NCBI GenBank assembly: GCA_030159075.1
Contig: BROG01000226.1
Location: forward strand, 548,001-612,000
Direction: 5' to 3'
Source: Atrina japonica
Taxonomy: Eukaryota > Mollusca > Bivalvia > Pterioida > Pinnidae
Length of the DNA stretch: 64,000 bases
Shown here: positions 1 through 15,100 of the stretch, one piece after another
Layout of the letters: each line of letters begins with the position of its first letter
Numbering within the stretch: position 1 is the first letter of the stretch
Program-made: the position numbers and the translations under genes
The notes under the pieces: generated by a model
Database searches by the model: none
Told to the model about the DNA's origin: nothing
The model's input: only the letters and a program-made list of their open reading frames with translations

Positions 1-143
1 ATGTGCTCCTCAAACTTGACAGTAGTTTCTGCAACTTTTTCCTGATTCCCTGCTATTCCAGCAGCCTTTAGGGCCTTCAGGATTTCATGGTCCTCATTTG
101 TTTTGAACAACTCTGAGGCTTGGTCCATGGCTGTCTCTTGCAG
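1..143 (-). CDS. CTNNAL1: alpha-catulin coding exon 9, cut by window edge
   Basis: At least 47 codons in phase 0, starting LQETAMDQASELFKTNED and containing HEILKALKAAGIAGNQEKVA. The vertebrate counterpart includes DHVVLKALKLTGVEGN. Acceptor AATTTCTCAG at the right edge. The remaining roughly 300 residues should lie to the left of the window. Confidence 0.9.
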   Translation of the reverse strand, partial: MQETAMDQASELFKTNEDHEILKALKAAGIAGNQEKVAETTVKFEEH

Positions 144-3100
144 CTGAGAAATTAAGAAATAAAAAATTCTTCTTATAAAATGTTTTATTTTTATATAGCC
201 CTTTCACATTACTGATTTTGTTCATTCAGATATTAAGACTGAAAAAATATACATATATTATATAAATATCATATGCTTAATACTAAAGATAAACTTTTGT
301 TTAAATAGGGGGGCTAAAAGAAATGTTCAAAAGGATCGTTTCAGTCAATAAAACTTTATCAGTTGAGTTTGAATTCAAAATAGATGTAGCGTTACAAAAC
401 AAAAAGTGGGATTGCACAAGACAAAAATATAACCCAAATGTATTCCCAAATCCATCTAAGAGTAACCACTGTAAAAACATGACTACGTTAAATATAAAAG
501 ATGTGTTTTAGTTACAAATCCCCAAACCATCACAGTAAAACCTGTTTCAGCAACCACCTGTATATAAAGCTCACCTGGTCACAAAGAACATTTTATTCTG
601 TCCCCAATAGTACCATTTGTGTACAAATCAACCTCTATATAAAGACCACCTCCCTATAAAGACTGGTTTTCTTGTGTCATTAAGGAGGCTGTTATATACA
701 AGTTTCACTGTACCAGTTTTAAAAAGGAATGAGGATCCAAGATGAAAATATAACCTTTTTTCTTCCAATCCTACTGTGAATACTGACCTGTTTGATGATT
801 TTTAAATTTTTATTCATTTTTGCACATTTATTGAGAAAATGAGCTTCAAGCTTTGTCATAAATTGTAAATCACTTTATATTTTGCTTTATCATAAAAAAA
901 TTACAGTCAAACTTATCTAAAAAGGCCACTCAAGGGAACAAACAAAAGTGGCCATTATAGACAGGTGGCCTTTATAAAGCAGTTTATTCATTTTAAATAT
1001 AAAAGTGTTAACAAGGGATTTGTTTGAATGGCCTTTATAAGCAGGTGCCCTTTATACAGAGGTGGCCTTTAATGCAAGTTTGACTGTATTGACAAAAATA
1101 TGACTCAAAAATATACTGCATACCTGGAAAATTTGCTCCTGATTATTTTTGCCCTTTTACGACACAAAACATTCACCTGTCTTAAATTTGCCCTTAATCA
1201 CCATTATTAGTTATTTGGTTTGTTACTGACAGTCCATGGGAATATGTCGGGTTGATGAAATCCATGGAAGGCAAGGTCAGTCATAAATAAACCTAACAAT
1301 TGTTTGTTTTGTCGCGGACCATATCCTCATTTAGTAAATGTCTTAAATTGCATCTGCACACAGAAATGTGAATCATATCATCTGCCATTGCTGTTTTTTT
1401 TTCTGCTAATAACTGTCTGTAGAATTATGGACAGCAGTCACGTGACTCGTTATACCCAATAAAATGACGACATTTCAGTCCGAGGCAAAACAAATAGGTA
1501 TGTCATACTTCAATTAATTAGCTCGAAAATTATGATTTCATTTTAAATTCGCCCTCTCATCTAAAGACGAAAATGGCAAAAATTAAATAAACGAGAGTAA
1601 AAATCTCCACGAATACAGTAATCTTAATATTCTCTTAAGAGATAATATCAAAACAATATTGTGGAACATTATTTAATTATGGGACCATGAAAAATAATTG
1701 TGTATTTTGGCTCCTATCCTCAGATCAATTAGTGTGATTACTTGGGTCTGAAGTCACCAAATTACTCAACACTCAAGCTCCACTAACTTTTCAAGATTTT
1801 AAGATGGAAACATACATACTTTCTGCTGTTATTGGAAATTTTGTATATATATTGCATACATCTGACACAATGTATTGTAGCAAAAGTTAGTCAAATTTCT
1901 TGACGTTACAATGCATTTTCAATGTTTGTCCGAGGTATGACAGAGGTGTCGAGTATTAGTGTGATGTTATCAAATTTAAAAATTGTTTGTGCGTAAATGG
2001 AAAAGTCAATTGTAATTAATGATGAAAATTGTTGCTCAATTGATGAAAACTTCAAAAATATACAGAAAAAATAGTTTCAAATGTTTAAACACATACTCAA
2101 ATTTTGAGTACCATGCCTAAGTTATATTTCATTTTTAATGGAAAAAATTATAAATTCGACCCCACTATAAAAGTTGAGCTGGAGTATTGAGTAAATTTTG
2201 TGACCATGGGCCAGATATCAAAACTGAACACAATGTTTCAACTCACACCTAAACAAGAACCCTGTTAGGTCTGACATTATTATGTTACCTGTTTAGTCAG
2301 TGACTTGGTAGAAGTAATGGTCTTAAGAATTGCTGTCTCCACTTCATGACTAGAAGAGTTTTTCTGATTCTGAAAAAAAGACAACAAAATACACATCAGA
2401 ATCATAAAAAAACTATTAACAATGTCAGCTATAAAATAAAAATACCCCCCCCCCCCAATATTAAACAATCACACTTGTCCATTATTCCAGTATCAGTCCA
2501 TTTTCCTGTTGGAAAGTAGTTACCAAGTACCTGTCCAGCTGGACAAATTTAAAATAACCAGATAAAAATATTGAAAAGACGCAAATTTCAATAAAAAAAA
2601 TATCCTAAACAAAAGCATTCTTACTTATCTCAGTATACTGAAAAAAACACAGAGATTTGAAATAAATTTCATCTATTTTCATGGATAAATGATAAATAAA
2701 TAAAGCCCTAAGATACATAAATTGTATGGTCAGAAATAATCCCTTACTGTCGTGGGGCTTGTAATATCAAATATAAACAATCACTGACTTTTAATTTTAT
2801 TACTGAGGAAGAGGGACAGATACACTGCCAAGACAAAATAAAGAAAACAAATGTTGTCCATCTTGTATTAATTCATATAAATAATTATAAGAGGTAAAAA
2901 GAGGGTTTACACAATTTTTATTATTCATATTATATATAAAATGCGACCTCGAGTATACAGTGAAATCTCATTAGGTTGAGTTGGGGCGATTATGTCGAAG
3001 TCGAACTGTCAGTAACAATTTACATATACATATTGATACATATCTATATTTAATTTTATATCGATACTCGATACTTTGACCGTCGATACAAGTCATAAAA

Positions 3101-6100
3101 TTCAGGATCGGGATAATGTCAAAACAAGTTGGGATCGGTGTATATTCAATAAATTAACTTTAATTTGTTAATTCTGCCCAGATGCTGATCTTTCGAAATG
3201 GAAAGTTGTCTGCTTGTGAAATAGCAAAGTACAGGAAGTTTTTATAAAAAGCATAATACTGAAGATGTATGCTACTTTAGTACTGAAGTTGTTATATTTT
3301 TTATTTAAACTGCCATCTGAAGAGTGATGTTTTGGACAAGAACAACGATGTCTGTGCCACTGAAAATGTCAGGCCTACAGGATTTTCATATTAAATCTAG
3401 TAATATCGGTGGTTGAAAACATGTCAAATTACTGATAAGACTTGCATATGTCATAAATTTATAAAAATTACAGCTTGAAGAAGAGATCACCGAAGAGATT
3501 TCAGCACTTTTTGATTTTTTTTTAAAGCAACAAGACTGTCAAAAGCCTGTTAAAACCCATGTTGTTGGTCTTATATTATCGGGGGAAAAAACTGGTCTAA
3601 ATACTGTCACTTACTTATGTTAATCAATTTATAGTTGTGTTTATGGATTTACACAGACCTTTGTTCAGTATTTTGTTAAAATTAAATTGTAAAACACTCA
3701 TCCTTGTTGTCTTTTCATTATCTCTTCATGAACTTTTGAAACATGTATAAAATCCAATATATTGGGTATCGTTAATCAAGATATTGTATCGTATCACATC
3801 ATATCGAAATTCTCTGGCCAACACAGCCCCAATATTTTATACTACTTTTATTCCCTTTATCTCGAAGATTTTATCTCTAAATTTCACCTATAGCGAAGTA
3901 TATTTCTGATCCAAAGTATCTAGATATTGTAGAGTTGTCACTTGTTATCTCAAAATTACCTTCCGCGATTGAAAGTTTACTTGCAAAACACAGTACAATC
4001 AACTCCGGTTGACAAGTTATTCCAGGTTAAAGGGTAAATAATAATCTAAATTAAGCGGTAGCCGGAGTAGGTCTATTCATTGTCAAATAAGAATAGAAAA
4101 TATGTGAATTGAAAAATTTGACTACCTCAAATTTCAGATATCTCAAAGTAAATGGGGTGGTGAATTTCGAGATAATGAGATTCCACTGTACTTTAAATTA
4201 TCAGGCAAGTTGTTATCTCCATGTCATTTTTTACTATAGCCTTCCTTACACATGGATCATTCAAAGAAAATAAATATTAATACGAATATCACATGATATG
4301 TGATACACATGTCACGTGATATGTGATACACACAGATCATTCATAGGTATATTGTATGGGCCTACTCTATATCATATACACATGTATAAGAGAAAATTAT
4401 ATGTTAGTGACAGTGGTACATCGTCATAACAACAACAAGAACTTCACCTTAGCAACACCTGTCCTTATTAATTTACAATAGACAGGCAGTTTGAGTACCA
4501 AGGTCAAAGTTCAAAGAGGATGATTATCAACTTACCTGACTGGCATGCAGAAGTCCCTGAAGTTCCGATCTCAATCTGTCACATGTCAGCAGAACCCTCT
4601 CCCTATGCTCGTGTGAAGTATATGCGGAGTCCGTGAAGTCCTGCGTGATCTCCATTACAGAGTCTAAGGCACTATGTAAATTCCTCTGACTGTTTGCCGT
4701 TACCCCGGTTACTCTTGTCATTTCTATATGATCCTACAAAGCAAAACAAGATAATTGTTTGTGATGTAAGTACAGTAAAACCTGTTTTAGCGACCACCTG
4801 TGTATAAAGACTACCTGGTCACAAAGACCTTTTTTGCTGTCCCCAATAGTACCATTTGTGTACAAATCAACATCTATATAAAGAACACCTCCCTCTAAAG
4901 ACTGGTTTTGTTGTGGGGGGGACTTTATATACAAGTTTCACTGTATTTTATTATTGCTTTTCCGGTTCTTTTATTTTTTTCTTCTGTAATACCAAATTAT
5001 GATTTATTTTGAAACTTTGTCAGTTCAATTGTGTAATGTTTGATCAATAAAAATGCAACTTATGTAATGGTAAATGGTAAAAAGATGCTAACATCATATA
5101 CAACACTGAACACACAAAATCTGGATGTAGAGAATTCCTTTCATATCCTTGGATAGGATCAAATCACAGAAGATGATCCAAATGAATTCTACGGACTGAT
5201 AATTTCTTTATCTATACTCTTTGTAATTCAATAAACTGTCAACATCTTGTAAGCTGCATCTTTATTGGTCAAACATAATACAAATACAAGAGATCATTTA
5301 AATGTGACCCCTTTGCAGTTTTCATTAGACCCTCTAGAAAAAAGGAGGGATAGGAGTTCTGTTTCAAATTAGATTGTAACTGTGGTCCACTAGGTGGTAA
5401 ATATAAATCAACAAGGCATCGCAGATGAAACTAATCCCCTTCCAGCAGAATCGTGATGATGAACGTGAACTATGAATTGAAAATGCTGCCACAAGGAGAA
5501 GAACTGGAAACAAGAGTTATGGTTCTTGCATACTGCTCCACCTCGATGTGGTCTTGATGTGCATGAAGTTTGATGAAATTATTATGCATGGTTAAAGAGT
5601 TATGCTCCAGACAAATACAGTACGTTACGGACAGATCCCTATATCCCCTTGGCGACTCGTCATGAGGGGATAATAAATCTTACCTCTAACTCCCTGATAG
5701 CTCTACATGCCGAAGGATGTGCATTATCTAGACCTATCCCAGAATCCCCATTGGTAATTGGTGAGGAATGACCATTCATCTGACTGGAACCACCATCAGT
5801 AACAATAAAATAAATCATATTCAGAGCTCGACGCATCTGCTGAAAAACACCCTCACGGTTTCTACGAGCAGGCTCACAGTCAGGGTGTCGAAGACATGTC
5901 TGAAAGAAACAGGAAAAATTAAAACTTATCATCACTTAGAAAAAGAGTGGTTATGTAAATATATACAAAATATACATGTACATGGTATAAGTGTGAAGTT
6001 AATGCTCTACACTCAGTGCTCAGATAAGATTTTCAGATTCACTTGCCAATATGCCTAGTTACACCCTAAAGGCACATTTGGTCTAAGTCATTGATTTTCA

Positions 6101-9100
6101 TGAGAGTCCATTGTATTTTAAGGTTTGATAAGATAGGCACCTAACACCAGGGGAAATAATATTAAGTTCTCCCCCAATATAACGCTACCTTTTCTTTTTC
6201 ATAATTTTGGCGGCATAACTAGTTTGGCAATATCTCGAGATTTACCATTTTCGTTTTCATGTCTTTAATTCTTGCTGTATATCATATCCTGTTTACAACT
6301 CACTACCTTAAATTGGGATGTTATGGCCATTGTTTTAAGTTTGGCCAATTTGGTCATCCTATTTAAACAGCCAAAACTAAACCGTCCAAAATGTGTACAT
6401 GTTTACCATCCAGAAAATCTGGATCAGTTTCTAACATTAACCCACAAACATTGCTAATGTTTAATTTCATTGTTTCTGTTTAAAATTGTAACAGGCAGGT
6501 CATACAAAGGCTTTAGGTTAATATCACCATTTAGGTTAATATCACCATTTAGGTTAATATCACCATTTAGGTTAATATCGCCAATCTACTCATAATTATT
6601 TCTTGAGGTATGGTAATTGCTGTGTAAACATATGATGTGACTGGTTTTTTTTCCCCAACTCTCACGGAAGCGAGATTTGAAAATTGCATACCTGCCAACC
6701 TCTGAAACTTTCAATGAGGGAGATCTCCCCTCAGCTATGACAGCTGAGGGTGAGATTTTGCGTGGATGACATTTTCAGCCTAAATATATGATCTGTACAC
6801 TACATACATTACAAAACACCAATGAGAGTTAATAGATATACTTTATTTCTTCAGTTCATTCTATATTGTAAACAAGCTCTTTTCAATACTCTAGAGTCTG
6901 GACAATACTCATAACATGTCATATTTTGATTTTGTTTTTTATGTATTTCATTAAAACTTTTATTTACAATAACAAATTTTACTTTTATCCTTCACCTACA
7001 TTTGATTCAGATTTTACAACTTTTATACACTATATAGTGTTACATGTATCATCATTTTAACACATCCTGAAATTCAGTTACTTTGGAATCGGTTCTTTCA
7101 TTTAACACCAACTTCTACTTCCTCCATAAACTGCAAGCAACAGCAGCCAACACATGATGTGTTTTGTGACATTTTCAACCATGAGGTAAAGATTAATGTG
7201 TTGAATTGTCAATAAAATAATTATTTTAGTTACTACATGTACTTGTTTTTAGAAATGCATTTTGAACTACATGTACAAATAGAAGGAAATGGATCACTTT
7301 CGAAACTTAAAGCTTTTTGAAATGACGAATGGTTGTACTTCTACTGACATTTTTACTTGCACGGCCCGGCAAAGGACAATTGAAATCTCGTTGCCTGGTT
7401 CCAACTTTTACTTGTGGGTCATCGCGGGGTTAAAATATCCGAATGCGGGAGATTTTATACTCCCATGTGGGAGCGGATTGACAAGTGGGAGCGGATTGGC
7501 AAGTGGGAGATTTCCGACATTGCGATGTTTGTGCGGGAGACTCCCGCACAAAACGGGAGGGTTGGCAGGTATGAAATTGTGACACTGGATGTTTGAGTTA
7601 TCTCCCTTCGTGGTCATAATATAAACAAGCAACCATTGGCTAACAAGGTTTCTCACACCTGTTTATTTACCTGTGTCCAATTTCACTAAAGGTCGTTACT
7701 TTGCCCGCAAATGTAGATGTGACAGATCTCAAGTGTACATTGCTGTTGTTGTTGTATTGTTGTTCAACATCCCACTCAAGAATCTTTCACTCATATAGAG
7801 ACGTCACCAAATGCTGGTGAAGGGCTTCAAATTTTAGCCTATGCTCTGCACTTATGGCCATTGAGCGGTGAGGGTTCTTTAACATGCCGACACCTACTGT
7901 GACATGGGACCTTGTCTTTTACTGTATCTGAAGGACAGGAATTTGACTTGCCGTCGGCTGGACTTGAATTCACGATCAAGAGTTGAGTGCACTACTGCCC
8001 GAGCCAGGCCAGCTCTATGTGTACGTGGTTTCAGTTTCATAAAAGGTTGTAAACTTATCCTTAATTGTTAATCTACACTAAGTTACGTGTGAAATTGGTA
8101 GTTTGGAGCATCCGTAGACTCAGACTTAAGTTTATACATAGGAAGAAAGAACCTGTCCCTGGTCTGGCAATACAGTCCAGGGATTCTTTAAATTGATGTC
8201 AATGCAGGTGATAGCATAAGCCTCTCTCAACTTCATAAAGGTGAACTAAAAATGGAATCACCACTCCCCATAAGAAAACACAACAAAAACAACTAAATCA
8301 AGAATAAAAACAAAACAGTAATTGAAACAAAACTTAGTTTGAACTAAAGGAATCCTACCTTGCAAGATGGCAATAACATCATGGTGGACTTTTCTAGTAT
8401 GGCCCGAGCAGCTCCCATCTGGGCTTTGTGTTTTTCACTTTTGAGATCCTGCAAATAAATAACAAAAGCCATGTACCATGTATCCCTCAAAAACTCTGGA
8501 CTCTTCCAAGATAAAATGTTACAAGGTCATTCCATGTCTGTATTTAGGAGTGAATGAAATACGATGAGAAAGATCAAAACTGAAATAAGTTCAAGTTCAC
8601 AGGATACCTCCATGTTAAAATTTTCCTGCTAACTCATTTCTACAATTTCTACAAATTTATTTTCATTTTATTATTAATCATTATTTACACACACAAAAAT
8701 CAGGGGTAAAACCTCTACAAATCAAATACATGTGTTCTTTCTTGGCTTCATCAAGGGGCATAACTCTGAGCCAGGCACAAATTTTAGAGAATACTCAGGT
8801 CCAACTTACTGTTGATGATTACGAAGCAAACTTACCAGTAGTGGTAGAGAGTGTAAGAGGAACTACAAGTCCACTTGAATAATTTAATGTATATCAAATG
8901 AGATATACTGATAAGTCAAATTCTGTGTGGGAAACACCATTATTACTGATTACACTGTACTTCTACTGACATTTTTACTTGCACGGCCGGGCAAAGGACG
9001 ACTGAAATCTTGTTACCCGGTTCCAACTTTTACTTGCGGGTCATTGCGGGGTTAAAATATCCGAATGTGGGAGATTTTATATTCCCACGCGGGAGCGGAC

Positions 9101-12100
9101 CGGCAAGCGGAGATATCTGAAATTTCAATGTTTGTGCGGAGTCTCCTGCACAAAACTGGAGGGTTGGGAGGTATGCAGACTTGCCAATCTTTTGAAGTGA
9201 AAAAAAAGAAGGCAAATTTTTTCGTCATGTTTTGTCGCATGATTGAAAACCCTTGAAACTATTGGGTACAATTTGTTGTCACTGTTATTAGATCCATCTC
9301 TTGATATACTTAATGGTCCACGCTTCGTCAATTCACAAGTTGATCTTGAAGTTTCTGTTGCCATATGTTTACCAATAGCACCTGTTTTAGCTCTGCCACA
9401 TGCTAGGCTGAATTTCTGCCCCGATTTTAAGTGATTTTTTTTATTATTTTAGCAAAATTAATCACTTAAAATCGGGGCTGAAATTCAGCCTATTCACATG
9501 TGTACTTACTACTTAGCAGTAATCTTTGAATCTGGAAACATAGACTTGAAAAAATTGCCAATTTTTCCAGTAGCATAGAGAGGTATATTTTTCTCTATGA
9601 CATGTGAGATAAAGAGACACTCAGCTCTTAATACAGACAAATCATTACTTGAAGTACAAAATGAATCCATAGTCCTATGTGACTGAATACCAGTTGCTAA
9701 TTTTTATGTTTACCTCAAGCCACGTTTAAATTTAGATATCATTTATCCCACCATGAGGAGCAGTATGGATACATCTCACCTTTCTTACTTTACTTCAATA
9801 AAAATGTTTGATCCCGTCTGTTTTTCTTTTTAGTTGACATGACACAACTAATGTACTCTTCACTTGCGCTCCTTTTCTATTGGAAGCCATTTTCAAACCA
9901 AGCGGTTAACAGGTCATAAAAACGCTTGACATTAGGTAAAAGAATAGTTCATTCCAAACGCTCAAATGCTCATAATTAAAAACGTATAGGTGGAAGGAGA
10001 GGGTTAAAATCGGAAGGTTTCCATTAAAAACGGGAGGGTTGGCAAGTCTGGGTATGCACCACATTCTGAGAACCACTTTGTTAAAAAATCCTTTAATTAA
10101 AACCTCTATTGATAGACCACCTGTCATGTTAGACCACATTTCTGTGGCAGAAAGGGTGCTCTCTCAAGACAGGTTACACTGTATTACCAATGCAAAGAAG
10201 CAAAATAAAATACTGTTTATATGTTAGAGTTATCTCCCCTTGACTTTCAATAAAAAAAAAAAAAAAAAGACTATTTTGAATTGCTTCAAGATATCTTATA
10301 TAATTTTGTCTCATTTGACCCGATGTTCTGTACCTGTCAACATTATCCAGCTCTTAACATCAAGTTCCTGTTATAATGATAAATTTACCATGTACCTAAC
10401 CATTATCAGCTAAAACTTATGAACTTTTTAAACTGTGTGTATTGTGTACTATGTCGTCAGTTAAAGAGAGTGGTAGTGTGGATTCAGAAAACCATAGTAG
10501 ATTTCTCATCTCTTCTGGTTCCATTGTCCAGTAAAAGAAAAACAAAGATAGAGCATACATCATTGTACATCATACATGTATGTGCTCTTTTTAATGATTG
10601 TTACACACATAAATGTAAATCTTACAAGATAATCTATCTCATCTTTAATACAAATTAAAAATATCTTGTCTTTACATTCTATAGTTGGCTATTTTTATCT
10701 AAATATATCGAGAAATTATTTCTTTTGAGCTATTTGTGGTTATTTGTGCATTTATAGCAGTCTTGAGAAATTAAAGTACATGTATTTCTCTTACATTTTG
10801 CCTGTCACCTGTCAGGTGAGCCAACTCCACCATCTCATTACCAAACTGACTAAAGCAGTTTACAAAGTCTGTAAATGTGTTTACTGTCTGTAGCTGGTTA
10901 AGACTGTTTAAAACCTGCAAAAAGGAAACAGCATAAAATAATGATCCATTAAATATGAGCGAATGTGTAGCCGAACAAATTGTCAGAGAAGCTGATTCCC
11001 ATATACCCCTCTTCTCCCATCTTTATTGCAGAGGCCGGGTATAATAGATATATTGTGTGCTTGGAAATTTTCGCCCTTGGTTATTTTCACCCTTTTATGA
11101 TGCATATTCCCCTCATCTTAAATTCGCCCTCAATCACCATAATCTCATGGATGTTGTGTATGTCCGCGCTGCAATTACTTTGGTTGAACGTTTTGAATTC
11201 GTATTTAATTCACAACCCAACCTCTCATGTCAGGGCGAAAGTGGTGAAAATTAAACGAGGGTGAAAATTTCCCAGGTACACAGTGAATCAAAATCTGTGT
11301 TTAACCATGAACAAAGTGGCCGAGAGGTACATACTGGTCTCCAAGTTACAGCCTCTTCTGCAAAACATGTGACCCAGGGGTCATGTAGTGCAGTCTGTTA
11401 TTTTTAGCTTAGATAAGTTACCAATCAAATTTGAAAGAAAAATTGAAGTGAATTTTGGGAGGAAGTTGAAAATGTTTTACTTACGATGCATGTGGCATCG
11501 TTGACAGGTGGTAATAGATCATAACAGGTAATCACAGTGATCATTCTTGCCCATAATCAAACTTACCCTTGTATTAAAAATTTGTAAAATTTCAAAACAC
11601 AAAGATATATACACATACTACCCGAAAAAAAAATTGGAAAAGCAGACTTCAATTTTTAGAAAACAAGACCTATTTCCACTGGAGATATAGCCTATAAATA
11701 GCTGTAAACTAAACTTAAAAAAAGCCAGTGCATCTTCTGTCACCCAATTGATCAAATGAGACAAAGAGTTAAGTCAGCAATAACAATTCAAATGAAAGGA
11801 AAGATATTAACCCATTACTACAGACAATTTGTGTTAACAAGTGATTTTGGGAAAGGACAAATCAATTATGACCTATCAAACTACATTGGTCATACAGATT
11901 GACAGAGAAGACCATGCCCTCTGCCTCCCCTGTGCAGGGCTTGAAATTATCACTAGTCTGCTGGCCAGTGAATAACAGGAGGAGCATGTAGATTTCTCAC
12001 CAGCACCGGCCCCGTTTTCCAATAAAAGAAATAACGATAGAGTGTAAGTGTTCTTTTCAATAATTGTTACACATATTTAAATCTTACAAAACAATCTATC

Positions 12101-15100
12101 TCATCTTTAATACAAACTGAAAATATCCTGTATTGTCCTCATGTGTTAAAGTCAGTTATTCTCTGGTAAGTCTCCATGGTGATATCAACTCTAATTGCTG
12201 CATCTTATCAAAAAAATATATTTACAATAAAAACATAATCCCAACTTCAATATTGTAATTTGTCTCACCTTATCTTTAGACACGAGCAGCTGTTTAATGA
12301 TGACTTTGTCTGCAAGAAGTAATACCCTTGTAATGGCGGACAAGAGCTGGCGAGCTGCCCTCACCATGGTTGTTTTCTCTGTAAATGTCTTCTGTCTACC
12401 CTGGTCAACTTTGGTTTCGACCGATGTTAGCTTTTGTATACTGATTCCTTCAAAAGCAGAAGAAACATCATCAGAAATGCAATAGAATTAAGATCAAGGC
12501 TGCAAAAAGGTCATACTGATTCTACTTCAACCTTCAGGAAAATCAAAAAGTCTAAATATGCACAAATCTCTATGAAACAAAAATGTTTCAGCTATCAAAT
12601 TTTGGTCAGATCATGTTTGATTTAGATTAAAGTCTAAAAACAAAATTGATACAACTAATTCAGTGTTTCTGTTATACATGTATCCTAATTATCTATTATA
12701 TTTTGTTTTGGCTCAGACTAAAATGTTGTCATTTCACTGGGTAAAAAGAGCCACGTGACTGCCTTCCAAGGATCTATCGATGGTCAGTAGCAAACAATAG
12801 GCGGAAATGGTGGATGATACAATTCACAATCTGTGTAAGGTGGCCAATGAAGATATTAATTACACAAGAATATGGTCCTAGGCAAAATATAACAGTAGTA
12901 GGATTGTTCCTGACCGTCCACGGAATATGCCTCGCCTTCCATGAACGTGATCAACCTGTAATATTCCCCTGGATGGTCAGTAACAAAGTAAACAACTAAT
13001 AACATTCTTCTTCTGCGGACACTATATACCGGCGTGTACCTGAAAATTTTTGCCCCTGATTAATTTCGCCCTTTCATAACAAAAACATGTTCACCCCTTC
13101 TTAAATTCTCCCTAAATCACCATAGTTTCATGGATTCTATTTATTGCCTTGCCTCAGTAATTTAGTTTTAAAATTTGGCTTTCATTTTGAATTTGCCCTC
13201 TCATATAAGAGTGAAAATGGCAAAATATACCTTACACAGCGTGAAAAATTCCTGATATATAGAACTATACTTTACACAGCGTGAACAATTCCAGATATAT
13301 AGAAGTTGGATACGTTAAACTCAACCATGTTATATTTTTTTCTCTTTTGATTGATGGTTAAATACATATTAAATATGACCAAAACAAAAACTTTTAGCCA
13401 GAATGTTTACCAATTACAATTTGTTTAGCTAATCTTGAAAAAAAAAGGTAATGGCTAAATTGGCTAACGGCAATCGTGAGACATGGAGCGTGACAATTGC
13501 TTTACATACCAGTGGCTGATTTAAGAAAATCAACAAATGAAACTAAGAAAGGACACAACATATTCCTTGATCAATAACAATATAGATGACGAGTTTTAAA
13601 TCATGACCTAAAACAGATGTAGATCAAGGTTTTGACTCATGGCAGATAAGGTTATGTCACTCTATTTGAAAAAAAAAACCTCATATTCACAGTACCACGG
13701 ACTATGTGGTAGTTCCATTACTATGGTTTCACATTGAGAAAGTCAGTTTATGAACTTAAGACTATCAGGTTTGCCACTGGCGGCGATCTAATGGAACAGT
13801 GGAATCTGTATTGAGAGACCACCCCACTGCCACTGAAATGTAGTATCTCAAGATAGGTGATGTCTCAAGCCAGGTGGTCTCTCAAGACAGGTGGTCTCTA
13901 AAGACAGATGGTCTGTCAAGACATGTGGTCACTCAAAAGATGTTTTATTTAAAGTATTATATAGCCAAGTGGTTTTCAGAATGTGGTCTTTAAAAACAGG
14001 TGGTCTTTAGTCAGAGTGGTTTTTCAAGACAGGATCCACTGTAGAACATTAAATACAGCAGTGGAAGATCCCAGGTTTGATTCTCAATACTGAGTCATAC
14101 CCAAGACTTTCAAAACAGATAATTACTGATCCTACGCCATTGCTCTTGATAAGAAGCGTAAGGTCTTCAGTCTATAGAACTTAAAACTACATGTAAGGTC
14201 ACATGTATTTGTTGGTATTTACATGCTTGGCAAATGAAAGATCCCCGATTACAATTCGAATCACAAAAATTGCACCTGTGAAAAATTCCTTTAAACAATA
14301 TATACCTGCACTCTGTGCCTCAGCACAAGCATGGCACATGTCCTCTCGGATTTCCGGATTTTCTTCTGCTATAGATTGTCCGACAGTCACAAAACGGTCC
14401 ACGGCCATACATACTGTTTGCCCTACTCTCACTAAGGCTCGTGCTGTTTTCTCACTGACTCTTGGTTTCTCTTTGTGGTTTACCAGTGTTGTAATCTAAA
14501 AACATACATCATTACACATACATTATGAACTGCAGTACTAGGGACCAAATAAAATATTCGGAATGGACCGAGTTCAGATTGTAGAAAATTTGGGTTGAAC
14601 AGAATAAGCATAGATACACTATATTCCACTAGTGATCATGACTACATGTATTGTTTTAAGACCCATACCAAACAGTATCATTCTGTAAATGACCAAATGA
14701 AAATATAAGATACGATGGGAATAAATTCAATTTCTTTTAAGTTGCATTTGGACCTGTCCATTTCAAAGAATGGTTAAGTCCACTGTCAGAATTCAGGGGT
14801 GTATGATTTAGAATGAAAATTTTATAATGATTTCACATGTAATATGAACTTGTTCACACCTAAAAAATGACAGTAGACCATACTATTCATTGATCTGGGC
14901 GAGTCTAAATGTGATTGCAGGGGTTGATGAGTTAACGTGGGCAGTATCAAAAAGTGATCAGTTTCAGAAGTCACACTGTATATATCCATGTATCTTTCTG
15001 TATTCATTTTTTTTTTATAATTTAGAAGGCAGGGGCAAAAATAATCATGGTAACTTGAATACCGGTAACCTGAATACCCCTGTATTAGTCAAAAATGAAA

